A DNA stretch of 64,000 bases from the NCBI RefSeq assembly GCF_050908995.1, contig NC_135124.1, forward strand, positions 5,084,001 through 5,148,000, given 5' to 3'. Made by a program: the position numbers and the translations under genes. Under the pieces are notes generated by a model, which worked only from the letters and a program-made list of their open reading frames with translations, was not told the origin of the DNA and did not search any database. This DNA is from Andrena cerasifolii. Its lineage: Eukaryota; Arthropoda; Insecta; Hymenoptera; Andrenidae. Below are positions 48,900 to 60,539 of this stretch, in pieces (within the stretch, counting starts at the first letter, position 1; each line of letters opens with the position of its first letter).

Positions 48900-50575
48900 A
48901 CCCATACAATATTTTGGGTTAACGCACAGTGGTCTGTCCAATAACAGTCTTGCTAGTCTAGATACAGTGTATCTATCTTTGAAGAAATAATTTCTTTAAT
49001 TTTTCCCACGTTGAAGTCAACTAACAGAACATTTTACTGATGTATGAGAATGTTCTCTTGAGTTTAGATTCAATGACTCTGTTGCAGCTTTACCCGGAAT
49101 AATTCAGCTATCTTAAAAGGCGCTATTGAATTAATTTCATTAATTGATTTGTTCAAAACTGCTGCAATATTCAAATAACAAATCAGGAATCAGAAATAGC
49201 CTAATTGTTGCAGGGAAAAATCTCTGGAAAATTATAATTTTCATGTGACCAAGGTTTTCTTGTAAATCATTTCCTCACTTGTCCGTATGATCGATACACT
49301 ACTTTCGCCGTTCACGCTCTGAAATAATTTGTAAGTAATTTCATTGACTTAACCTGAACAAGATGACTCCGAAGTTGCAAAGCAGCAGATGTTATCAAAA
49401 AACGGAGCAATTACAACAAATATAGAAAGCGGTTCTCTTGAACATTAATGAAAAATCTTTAAAATTAGTTTATATCAGAGATAATATTGCAATATCCTTG
49501 CGGTTGCAAAGTTATAAAAAAAAGAATCGATGAAAGAGAACTGGATTCAATCCTGTTTAGCAGAGTCACATTCGACGTTGCAAAATACCTGCGTAAACGA
49601 CAACCACATTTCAGCTCGCACATCCTATTCAAATTCATAATGCAAATACACTGAATGATCGACTGAAAGATATAAAAAAAAATCCTACATAGATATATGG
49701 AAATAATGAAATTTCTTAACCAAAGGGAAAGTATTTCAACCAAAATTCATATCGACTGAAATTTTAGTTTCATTAGAATGCAACGAAGGAAATAATAAAA
49801 AAATAAACGTCGAAGGTTCGAATTTTTAAGTATCGTCGGGCTGCGCGTTCACAGGAAGTGACAGGGGAAAAACTCGGAGCTTTTTCAGTTCCGTCAGTGA
49901 GTATTTACTTTAGCGTCGCCCGCGTAACTTCCGCAAGAAGCTCTTTCAATAATTTCTTTGGAATCCGGTTAATTTTTCCGCCGGAGGAGAAACACTTCGG
50001 TTGTTTCAGCGTCCACGTAATCCCGCGGCCAGGCTTCTTCCTGTGGCCATCGGAATCGGGCGTCCTCGCCTTTCATCTTGCCACTTTCTTGCGTGCATTC
50101 CGCTGTACGGGAGTACACGGCGACGATCCCCGCGATCGGCAAAACCGATCCTAAGAAACCGGGCTGCATCACAAATGCATACCAGCGTCAGTGGTCCTGC
50201 AAAATGTTAAAAGCTTATTCGAAACCAACGCGATGCATAAACGTGACCAAAATTAGCTGTAATTAGAAATCTGTCAAACGGCGAAATAAAAGCATCAGCT
50301 TGTCTGTAAGTTGTCTCTAATTAAGTTTCTGATTTCTGCATGGAAGCCCGAGCGTGAGTTACCATATCATAATTAATATTTTATCATTTTTTCGCCATGG
50401 AAATTTATTAGAAATTATCAACATTTCTGTTACGATATTTTTCGAAATTAATCATCATCGACGTTAAACATTTGTTACACTTATTATCCTTAATATGTTT
50501 GTTTATCTATTACAATTTTTCGTTGACCGTTTACTACAAATTACACTAGTTTACAAAATCCAAAAAATTATTTTT
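48900..50575. other. No recognisable gene
   Basis: AT-rich with a GC-richer patch at 49840-50170. Overlapping short frames without domains. Confidence 0.4.
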
Positions 50576-50581
50576 GATCGA

Positions 50582-51998
50582 GACTCCACTACGAAATTCT
50601 TATGTAAGGTGGTTCCCTAAACTCAAAAATTGATATGAGACGAAATCCTATGGATATGTTTTCGAGATACCGCGCGATGAATATTTTGGTAATTTTTTAA
50701 GAAGTAGACCCGACGTTTTTGGCCATATCTCGCGTTAGATTTGGCCGATTTGGTCGCGACTACTCTTAAATAAAAGGTAATTAAATTGCATACAATTCTT
50801 TCCTACAGTGTTTTTCAATCGGACCAACAGTTTAGGCGGAATCGAGCGAAACTTATGAAAAATGAAATTGAAAATTCACTGCATAGCCTGGAAGACATAG
50901 AAATCATCATGTGACGTCCAGTTTTTTTTATTTATTTTTTTACGTAGAGTGCGCACCTTTACGAAGAAAACAAGCCCAACGTGAGCAAAATCCATACACA
51001 AATAAGGAAGTTATGGACGATAGAGCGTGAGAGCCTATTTTCAACTTTTTCCCTATTTTTGCATTTCTTCCTGTTTCTTGGCGAATTACGTATTTGTCTC
51101 CAATGAAAACAAATTTAAATGTATTTTATTTATTTTTATTTTATTTTTGAATAATAATTTTGCCTCTTTCTGCTTCTTTCGCCCGCATTGAGATCAGTTC
51201 CTCTTACAAAGAACCAGTCGTAGTCACCCATCATTGACTCATCCCAGAATCCTTGGTAGCTTCTCTCAATACTTTTCATCTGCTGATGAAATCTCTCGCC
51301 ATGTTCATCGCTTACAACACCAAGATTTGGTGGGAAGAAATCCAAATACGAGTGGAGGAAATGGATCTTCAATGACATCTTTACGCCTATATTGAGAGAG
51401 TAAAGAAGTAAAAAGCATGTTACACCAGAAGATCGATACAAATGATATATTAAAAACAGCACTACATACCTATTTTCGTGTACCGAATACGTAATTCGCC
51501 AAGAAACAGGAAGAAATGCAAAAATAGGGAAAAAGTTGAAAATAGGCTCTCACGCTCTATCGTCCATAACTTCCTTATTTGTGTATGGATTTTGCTCACA
51601 TTGGGCTTGTTTTCTTCGTAAAGGAGCCCACTCTACGTAAGAAAAAAATAAAAAAAAACTGGACGTCACATGATAATTTCTATGCCTTCCAGGCTATATA
51701 ATGAATTTTCGATTTCATTTTTCTTAAGTTTCGCTCGATTCCGCCTAAACTATTAGTCCGATTAGAAAACACTGTAGAAAAGAGTTGTATGCAATTTAAT
51801 TACCTTTTATTTAAGAGTAGTCGCGACCAAATTGGTCAACTCTAACGCGAGATATGGCCAAAAACGTCGGGTCTACTTTTTAAAAAATTACCACAATATT
51901 CATCGCGCGGTATCTCGAAAACGTATCCATAGGATTTCGTCTCATGTCAATTTTTGAGTTTAGGGGACCACCTTACATAAGAATTTCATAGAGAAGTC
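50582..51998. mobile_element. 1.4-kb palindromic element with internal coding-like frame
   Basis: Arms 50582-51096 and 51484-51998 (about 515 bp each) are inverted copies at roughly 90% or better by eye. Paired landmarks include CTTATGTAAGGTGG, CTCGAAAACG, GGCCATATCTCGCGTTAGA and GAAACAGGAAGAAATGC. The loop of about 390 bp contains the minus-strand frame described separately. It is larger than the other palindromes here and the only one with a protein-like loop. Exact ends and target duplication are not resolved. Confidence 0.88.
51136..51462 (-). pseudogene. MSLKIHFLHS-motif protein fragment in a palindrome loop
   Basis: 108 codons. From residue 29 (51378 on the minus strand) it reads MSLKIHFLHSYLDFFP, then NLGVVSDEHGERFHQ, YQGFWDESMMGDYDWFF. 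I recall very similar MSLKIHFLHSHLDFFP...SDEHGERFHQ segments in predicted, uncharacterised proteins of aphids and other arthropods, probably from mobile elements; no function is known to me. TATAG precedes the motif region and could be a 3' splice acceptor, so residues 1-28 may be intronic. The C-terminal SRKRQNYYSKIK is basic. Only the end of a larger protein seems present. The frame is intact but isolated, so I class it as a captured fragment or the remains of the element's own gene. Confidence 0.6.
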
Positions 51999-53535
51999 TA
52001 AGTCAAGAAATGACTGTAAACAAATTTCAGACAAATGTACCACTCTCTATATAAAATTACAAATTTTTCCAGAATAATTTCTATAATTTTGTGCCTTCAG
52101 TTTGAATACCTATTACATCATGAGATGTGCCAGCCGATTCTATCTTGCCATTAAAATTTGCCGCACTATTAATCAAATTCACTGTCGGAAGTGTCCGCTC
52201 TAATCTTCAGTAAAATGTATCGAGGAGCAAGTTTTAGATCAATGACCATTCGATTGACTCTTGGTTTCGAAACGTAAAACGTATCGCAAACTGGAAACGC
52301 AGCGTTTATATCCTCCCGTTGTGGCAGTGTGCTTATCAGTCGTTTTTGTATTATAAATTAAGAGAAAGTATATTGCAGCCTCCTGCAGGAGCGCTGCACT
52401 GGCGGTGCACCGAGAACCACTGCGAATCAGAGCTGAACTATCGGGCTGTATCGATGCTTGGAGAACTTCGAGTTGACACAGATAACTCGTTGGGGACGAC
52501 GCGACGTCCGTGTCAGCGCAAGTATCTTTGGCGGCGTATAAACTCGAGTGTGCTTCGTACCTGAGATAAGGAAAATACTAATTTCAATATAAGTAAAAGC
52601 GCAGCTTGAAATAGAGAAGGATGGAGAAAGTACAGAGGGAGATAAGCTACTGAGGTTAATAATTATGCAATGTAGCCTGTAACAAAAGTGCTAAGTAGAG
52701 TACAGAAAAGTGATCGTAATACAGTACAGAAAGTAATACCTATCATTCTTGAAGTATACATCCAATCAAATATTGTAATATCATGATAAAGACTGATGTA
52801 AAGTGACCTAGAACTTGGGCTTAGTTACACAAAAAGTTACATTAAAATTCCTACCTTTTTTTAGAAAAAACGGTATTTTTAATTTCCGTACGTACTTCCC
52901 GAGCTGATCTTATATAGAACTAAAATATTTTTGCTTTTTGTCCCAAGTCAAAAATTGGTACTAAAATTTTAGTACTAAAATTTTTTTTAAAAAATTGTGA
53001 TCATACTTCAAAGTATGTACAATAAAGGCCTTGAAACAGATTTTGTATTCCATTCATTATACTCGCATAAAAAATTCTCAAAATCAGGCTGTTGTCCCGG
53101 GGGTTAGAGTGCCATCACCCCTCAAACCGTAAGAAACAGAGTTTCATTGCATAAGAATTATACAGAATTTTATGTGAAACAGTGTGTGAAATAACACATC
53201 TATTAACAAAATTTTTGCAAGCAACTGATAGTTACAATAGAAATCTACGAGCCAAGGGACGACAGCCACCTCAAAGTTGTAAATTGACTTCTAATATGAG
53301 TAACAAAGGGTTTCTAGCCATTTCTTCTCTAGAGAAACCGCGGCAGTAGCGGCGACAAGCATTAAAGTGTCGTAAAAGCGATAATTCAGCGGCTTTATCA
53401 AGCACGCCCAAACACGGTCGCGCGCTGTCTTTACGACTGATCGATTAATAGCCATTGTTAAAAACAAGCGGCGATATTGATCTTCCAGCCTGAACATAAA
53501 TTGCCGAGACACTAAGCGATCCCCCCTTTGAATTC
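51999..53535. other. No recognisable gene
   Basis: AT-rich sequence. A TCAGTC at about 52336, with TTTATATCC about 30 bp upstream, resembles an initiator plus TATA pair, but the downstream frame (to 52564) has no recognisable domain. TTTAGTACTAAAATTTTAGTA (read across 52966-52988) is a local palindrome. Confidence 0.3.
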
Positions 53536-53538
53536 GAA

Positions 53539-54290
53539 TTAAGGGGTTATACCTAGTCAGGCGACAAAATGAGGCGAATATTTGTGAATTTTTTTTGAAG
53601 AAGCAGAAGCATATATTTTTACAAAACTTTTTGCGTTTCAAAGAGCTACATTTAAAGGACATTTGGTAATATTTTCGTAGAAAAATATTTATGTTTATAA
53701 TAAAATAACAAGCGACATCCAAGAAGCATTTTTAAAAATTTGCTTTCGCGGTGAGCACTGCCATTTGGAACCAGATTATCTAAAATCAAAAAACAAAAAA
53801 GATTTCGTTAGTATATTAATGTATCTTCTGATTAACGGAGGAAATTTCCGAAATATTAATTTAAACTAAAATGGCGGCTATTTAAAGTTGAAATCCTGAT
53901 TTTTTCGCGTGATTTTTTCGTGTAAAAATCAGGACTTCAACTTTAAATAGCCGCCATTTTATTTTAAATTAATCTTTCGGAAATTCCCTCCGTTAATCAG
54001 AGGATATATTAATATACTAACGAAATCTTTTTTGTTTTTTGATTTTAGATAATCTGGTTCCAAATGGCAATGCTCACCGCAAAACCAAATTTTTAAAAAT
54101 GCTTCTTGGATGTCGCTTGTTACTTTATTATAAACCTAAATATTTTTCTACGAAAAAATTACCAAATGTTCTATAAATATTGCTCTTTGAAACGCAAAAA
54201 GGTTTGTAAAATTATATGCTTCCGCTTCTTCTAAAAAAATTCACAAATATTCGCTTCTTTGCGGCCGCCTGACTAGGTATAACCCCTTAA
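53539..54290. mobile_element. TTAA-flanked palindromic element, copy 2 (744 bp)
   Basis: Element GGGGTTATACC...GGTATAACCCC (53543-54286) between TTAA sites (53539-53542 and 54287-54290). It aligns along its whole length with copy 1 at 22289-23033, with small differences only. The centre is intact (TTTTTTCGCGTGATTTTTTC). No frame. Confidence 0.9.
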
Positions 54291-55177
54291 TATAGCGTCA
54301 TGGTTGACTGTCTATTCAATGGTTTCGCGAACGATGGTTTCGCTCAATATTTAGACCTTTATCAAGGAAAGTTTGAATAACTAAATACTGCGTATGCTTA
54401 TATGTAACATGCTTGATAGAAGCGTGCGACGTACGAGTCGGTTGAACAATGACTATTCAATGACTATTTCATATGTTTCAATTTTTTAAATAAGAATACA
54501 CCCTGTCTAGGAAACTTCGAAGGATCCAGGAACAAGAGACAAAGCAGTGATCAAGGTGGCCGCCCGGTCGCTACCTTTTCTCTTCCCTGTTCTCAGCTCG
54601 AGCCAAATCGCGGAGTAATAGCTCGGTGCCCGACACCCTGATGTATAGCAGTGAAAGCTAGGTGTGGAATAAGAGGCGTGACAAATCGTAAAATTAGGTC
54701 GTTCAATGTACGAGCTGTGCAAGTCCGTCCACCGCAGCCTCGAAATTGTAGTGTCGCGGAACACGGGCGTAGTGTTGTGTCTCCCGCGGCTGGTATCTTG
54801 TCCGTCTCCCTGTAGGCGCCTGTACAGGCGTAAGAGACCGCGTCTGTTGTGTCTCACCTGCATGTACACCAGCGTGCTTCCGTGCGTCGGTGATTAATCC
54901 CTGTACGCACGCCCATAATTCGCCCCTGAATTACCTCGTAAACGGGCCGACTGGGCGGATTAAATAAGAGCTTTTCGATACAGCTTCTGGTCTTATCTAT
55001 CCGATTCCGTGTTATTAGCCCTGACACAAATTGATGTATACGCGTCCTCGCTCCGACTGCTTTCTGCGATCGTATTTTTCCCATTGAATTTCCCCCCTTT
55101 TTGCGCCACTGACCGCTGTGGTTTCTTCCATTGCAACGTAGAGAAACTCAACCGTAAGTTTGGCGCGTATCATTTTT
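54291..55177. other. No recognisable gene
   Basis: GC-rich patch at 54530-55100 with frames on both strands and no domain. It separates palindrome copy 2 from the single-arm copy. Confidence 0.4.
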
Positions 55178-55560
55178 GCAAAAATTGCGCGAAAAAATCA
55201 GGATTTCAACTTTAAATAGCTGCCATGTTGTTTTAACTTAATATTTCGGAAAATTCTCTCCGTCAACCTGAGGATACATTAATATACTAACGAAATCTTT
55301 TTTGTTTTTTGATTTTAGACAATCTGGTTACGAATGGCAGTGCTCACCGCGAAAGCAAATTTTTAAAAATGCTTCTTGGATGTCGCTTGTTATTTTATTA
55401 TAAACTTAAATATTTTTCTACGAAAAAATTACCAAATGTTCTTTAAATGTTGCTCTTTGAAACGCAAAAAGTTTTGTAAAATTATACGCTTCCGCTTCTT
55501 CAAAAAAAAATCACAAATCTTCGCCTCTTTTCGGCCGCCTGACTAGGTACAACCTCTTAA
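55178..55560. mobile_element. TTAA palindromic element, single-arm copy 3
   Basis: Only the right arm is present, from the central GCGCGAAAAAATCAGG to the CTAGGTACAACCTC terminus, followed by TTAA (55557-55560). The break is almost exactly at the palindrome centre. The arm differs from the other copies at more sites than they do from each other. Confidence 0.85.
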
Positions 55561-55623
55561 TAATAGAGATATTTACATGTAAATTATTAAAATTTTCATA
55601 GTGACCGTTGGATTTTGGTGGGT

Positions 55624-55820
55624 AAAATTTCCACACTACCCTGGCGCCCCGGGGGATTCCCCTCTGGAGGAGTCGGGGTGCCTGTTGAAGATTCCCCCAA
55701 GTTAAAAAAAAATTTCAAAAATAATTTATAAATTTTTTTTAACGTGGAGATATCATCAAAAGACATTCCGACGCCTCCAGAAGGGAATTCCCCGCGGGTA
55801 CCAGGGTAATGTGGAATTTT
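55624..55820. mobile_element. Short fold-back element
   Basis: Inverted arms 55624-55678 and 55766-55820 share TTCCACA, TACCCTGG, a CCCGNGGGGATTCCC-type core and CTGGAGG. A T/A-rich loop of about 85 bp separates them. No target duplication or frame. Confidence 0.7.
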
Positions 55821-58584
55821 GGGACAGATGGTGTCCTCCCCTTGTAAGTTTATTTTAAGTATTGCTATTCGTCATTTATCAACAGCAATGTTTAAATTAT
55901 ATTATAAATCCATTTTCACGCATTTTTATTGAAAGGAATAAATTTTATTCGGCTTCAAACTTTTTCGGGCTTACTTTACCCCGGCCTCACCTACCTGCGA
56001 CTCAGCTCCGTGTGTGTGTGCATAGTACACCTATCATTTGTCGAGCTAGGCGCCTTTAGGAACGCGGTTTTACCCTGAAAATGCATTTCAACCGCGACCA
56101 TACGATAGCCTGCACGAGTGGTGCATTGTGGTGAACATCATAGACAAAAGCGGGATCATTTTTCACGGTTGGAAAGGAAGCGTGCAGTGATATTGTGCTG
56201 GTACCTGGTAGCAGGAACTAGTAACAATGGTTGCACTTTTTGCCTTCGTTCTTCGTGTTACACTGGTTTGACTAGGCTTCCAGAAGAGCGGCCTGCGCTT
56301 GGGATAAAGAATGGCCCTGGAAGGTGCAGCTGTCAGATTAAGCAAATTTACATAACTTCGTCGTTTGTATTACACAATTTTTAATGAGGTGACATTTATA
56401 AATCATCTTATCGCCAATCTCTTCTTCTGGATTACTACCCTTCCATTGCCATTTTTTTTCTGGACTAATATCGTCGAAACAGTGCGGTGGAAATATTTTT
56501 AGTGAGACTGAGGAAGAAGGTAAATCAAGAAAGTACTGTAATCGTTTATGGGGGGAAACTAATTATACTAGTATTTTGATCCCTAACTAGTCTATCGTCT
56601 CATTACTGTCTTCACCCTCTTTGCCAACTTTTCTCAAGTATATTGCTGCTGAGTTTGGCTACAATATCTTACAGGAAAGAATGATGACGTCCATAACGTT
56701 GATGTGCATCGATGTACGTAAAAGTACGCGTCTAAATTGCACCTGATGCGATGTTATTAATTTGTTCGCGGCGCCAGCCGTGACGGACACCATAAGCCAT
56801 CGTTAGTGAACCGCCCTGTCGCCATTTAAACGATGCCAACAAGACCATCGGACGACGATGGACTATCGTTTAATTTTACTCTTTAAATTCGACAATGTTT
56901 CTCACCGAGTGAAATTAATTTTATTATTTAAATTTCCTTCAAGATAAACCAGAATTCATTTTTCTTCTGATGGTGAGTAGGTGGCCCAAATTATTCACTG
57001 CTAATTCATTCTTCTTATAGAAATTACTTGGATCAAGCAAAGAGTCTAGAAAGAAATAATTAAAACTAAACTTCAGCTTTAAAAGCTAAAGTAATTTGGT
57101 AACTGTAAGAAATGTATGACACTCTGGGTGTGAGCCACCCATAAGCTGATTTTGACGCTCTGTTCTTTCTATATACAAAATAAATAGTTTCTTCCCAAAG
57201 CCGACGTACAAACTATTTTTTCTCTCAAAGTATTATATCCCAACAACAACTCTGTAGATTTTTAGATTTTAATATTAAAATTTGTAAAAGTTACAATTTT
57301 TAAAAGATTTTCTTCGTTTTCTTCGACATGTGGTAATCTAGATTTTTTTTACAAAAACTGCGATAAAATTTCAACCAAAAAACTATTGGAATACATTCTA
57401 GACACCTTAAAATTGATCCATGATTTTTTACATAATAATTGGATTCTTTAGATGAGAATGGCAGTCGTTCAAAAACGATGTCAAAGTTGATCGAAAAAGG
57501 AGGTGTGTAAACGAAGGGTTAAACGAAGGTTTAAATTTAAAAGAAGTGTCTGGCCTTACCCTATTCTAAATTAATATTGACATAATGGATGTTAATTAAT
57601 CGAATTGTGCTTCGAATTCACTGCCAACATTGATGAATGAGAACCCATTTGATCAATCCTATTTTGTGGGAGAATAAAGATTTCTACATCTAGGATATTG
57701 CAGCTGCTTTCGATTCGCCGTGAAGCAAGCAAAAAAGCCAATGACTCAGCTCTGCAAAGAGAAATCCGGCGACAAATCGATCAGCGGTCTTAATCCTACG
57801 GTTTCGTACACCTGCTCCTAAAAACCGTTTCCTGCGTTGTGATTTGTTCAACTTACAAATCCCCTTCGATTAACTGCATTAATTGTGACACAGTAAACAC
57901 TTTTGTTATAATTTCCAGTGGAAGTTCGCCACAAGACTCTATGTAATTTTAACTAGCAAATGTATATAAAGTTCTTGTTTAAATAATCTCGACAGATTGA
58001 ACTGATACCGTGGGAAATATTCCCAGTTGTGATCTGTTTCTTTTCATAAAATTATAACCGAGGTGGACAGAAGCAAAACAAATTTATGAATTTTACGGTT
58101 TGTGTTTCCCAGTAGCCGGTCCAGGGTTTCTTGCCTTGATTAGGTGGAACCGTTGAAACCCGTGCCGAATTTCGTCTTCCTGTGTTACTACGTTAGATTC
58201 ACTCGCAATCAGTAAAATCCCGTTTCTGGTACCCCTACAACATTGCGAGTTCTAGCGCCTCCCTTTCACTTCTAAATCTCTCTACATTGTTATGTAATAT
58301 ATTGTATAACCTGTTATCCAACGTCCACAAATTATGAATATTAATCATTGATGCCTCATTTACGAAACTAAATTACGCGCCAAAATGATTAGCCTATAAT
58401 TACACGTGCAAGCCGAGTGCCCAAATTACACCTCATTCTTGCAAAGCATCGCTTCTTTCCTGAGAGAACGACGATATTCTATTCATACCTCAAAATTTTA
58501 TCCTTTTATATTCGCGCAGCACAATAGAGGACTCTGCTTCTTACAATACAAAATACAGCTGGGGACAGAAAGCCAAGTGTCTCG
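55821..58584. other. 2.7 kb without recognisable gene
   Basis: Predominantly AT-rich with short frames. Nothing recognised on either strand. Confidence 0.4.
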
Positions 58585-59245
58585 TTAAAGGCTCATGCTC
58601 AGTCAGGAGGCCGAAAAAGGGTGGTCTTTGGAAATTTTTTGCTCAAAAGATATAACACATTTCTCCAAAAATCTTTTTTCCTTTTAAGGATTGCATCTAG
58701 AACCGTGCATCGTAATTTTTTTATTTAAAAATATTTATCAATAACTAAGTTACTGTCTATCACTCGAAGGTTCTTTTAAAAAAAGGCTTCTGCTAAAATA
58801 AAATTTTCAAAAGAATTTACTTATTATATTAGATTATCTAGTATTTGAACGAAGGATTTTTTTATCCGCTAGTTTTCTTTTAATTGACAAAAATCAGGCA
58901 CGATTTATGATAAAAATTGAAACTTTTACTTTAAACATCAGCCATGTTTTCCCAAATCAATATTTCGAAAAATCCTTCGTTCAAATACTAGATAATATAA
59001 TATAATAAGTAAATTCTTTTGAATTTTTTATTTCAGATGATCGACTTTCGAGCAGCAGTGGTCACCGCAGAAGCCTTTATTTTTAGAGAACCTTCGAGTG
59101 ATGGACAATAACTCAATTATTGTTAAATATTTTTAAATAAAAAAATTACGATGCACGGTACTAGATGCAATCCTTAAAAGGAAAAAAAGATTTTTTGAGA
59201 AATGTGTTATAGCTTTGGAGTAAAAAATTTCCAAAGATCACCCTT
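58585..59245. mobile_element. Diverged TTAA-type palindrome (family 2)
   Basis: TTAA at 58585-58588 precedes a left end with CTCAGTCAGGAGGCCGAAAA, resembling the TAGTCAGGCGGCCGC end of copies 1 and 2. Arms (about 58605-58900 and 58950-59240) are inverted copies, for example CGAAGGATTTTT with AAAATCCTTCG. The right terminus beyond the GGCCG motif is missing, because another palindrome begins there. Confidence 0.75.
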
Positions 59246-60538
59246 TTTCGGCCGAAAACGCTCGAAAAATACGTGATTTTCATGAATTAAAAAAAAGAAA
59301 CTGAACGACATAAAGTAAAAAAGCTTTTTGGATTTTATTACTACATATTTAAAGAATAGACAAAAAATTATTGTTTGAATTTCATCAATTTTTGCCTCAG
59401 ATATGCAGCATTCATTGTACCACTGTAGAAATTGGAGCTCTTGACGGGCGCCACTGTAAAAAGCTTAATTATGGACCGATTTCAAAAACTCTTACGGCAT
59501 TCTATTCATAAATAGACTCCCTATCGCCGTATCCACAAAGAGTAATTTTGAATCACCCATTCTTTTTTTATGGACAGATTTATGCGTAGAAAAACTGCTA
59601 TTTTTGCAATACTGTGTTTAAACATGTGCTAAAAATTGCCAGATTGTTTGCAATGAAGACGGATATTTTTAGTTTTTTTATTTCAGACGATCATGTCACG
59701 AGTTCCGATGGCGACCGTCAAGGGCTCTAATTTCTACAGAGGTACAATGAATGCTGTAGGGGAGACCGGGGCTAGTTGATACAGGGAGCAAGTTGATACA
59801 GACGAATTATCTCGACACTATAAATGTGTAGTTCCATTTGAGCGAGATATATGATGATTGTTGTTCAATTCTTTCCTACGATCCAGCGTACGTGTGTGTA
59901 CATTGGCGTTAACAATCGTTTTTTAACAGTTTTCGTTTATATAGAGAAAAAGTAAATGAAAACGTTGATCGTTCAAATAACATTTTTTCATTCATTTTGT
60001 ACGTATTTTCTCAAGTTTTCGCTTACTATATATTAAAGAGGAAGGACCAAAGTATATTTTGGCATATTTGTTATTAAATTAATTCAAATAAAAAATGAAA
60101 AAAATTGATTACAAAGTAACGTATCAACTAGCCCCGCAGTGGGGTAAATTGATACATTTTGTCATCGTCAAAATAACATTTTTTCATGCATTTTGTATGT
60201 ATTTTCTCAACTTTTCGCTTACCATATATTAAAGAGGAAATACCAAAGTATATTTTAGCATATTTGTTACCAAGTAATTATTATTAATTCAAACAAAAAT
60301 TGAAAACTAAAAAACAAACATTGAAAACTAAAAAACGTATCAACTAGCCCTGGTCTCCCCCATATCTAACGCAAAAATTGCTAAAATTCAAACAATAATT
60401 TTATTACTAATTTGTTTCTTTGTTCTTCAAATATGTAGCAATAATGTCCAAACAACTTTATTACTGTATATTGTTCAGTTTCTTTTTTTTAATTCATGAA
60501 AGTCACGTACTTCTCAAGCGTCTTGACCGGAGGGTGCC
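59246..60538. mobile_element. Palindrome (family 3) interrupted by element B
   Basis: Arms share TACGTGA, TTTCATGAATTAAAAAAAAG, ACTGAAC/GTTCAGT, ATTATTGTTTGAATTT and AGCATTCATTGTACC, spanning about 59270-59470 on the left and about 59670-60520 on the right. The right arm is split at 59758 by element B. The right end CGGAGGGTGCCC runs into TTAA (about 60540). It may share a TTAA-type origin with the neighbouring palindrome. Confidence 0.75.
59759..60362. mobile_element. G-rich-ended TA-flanked element B (about 604 bp)
   Basis: The left end GGGGAGACCGGGGCTAGTTG and the right end CAACTAGCCCTGGTCTCCCC are inverted copies, with TA on both sides (59757-59758 and 60363-60364). The word GTTGATAC occurs twice at the left end and inverted (GTATCAAC) at the right end. 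Both forms flank the central CTAGCCCCGCAGTGGGGTAA at 60129-60148. A pair of direct repeats of about 70 bp (CATTTTTTCATNCATTTTG and onward) lies on either side of the centre. It inserted into the right arm of the family-3 palindrome, so it is younger. Confidence 0.88.
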
Positions 60539-60539
60539 C

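Noticed and set aside
52305..52564. TATA-like TTTATATCC plus TCAGTC initiator and an 81-codon frame
   Set aside because: The TATA match is poor, and the frame starts upstream of the initiator and has no domain.
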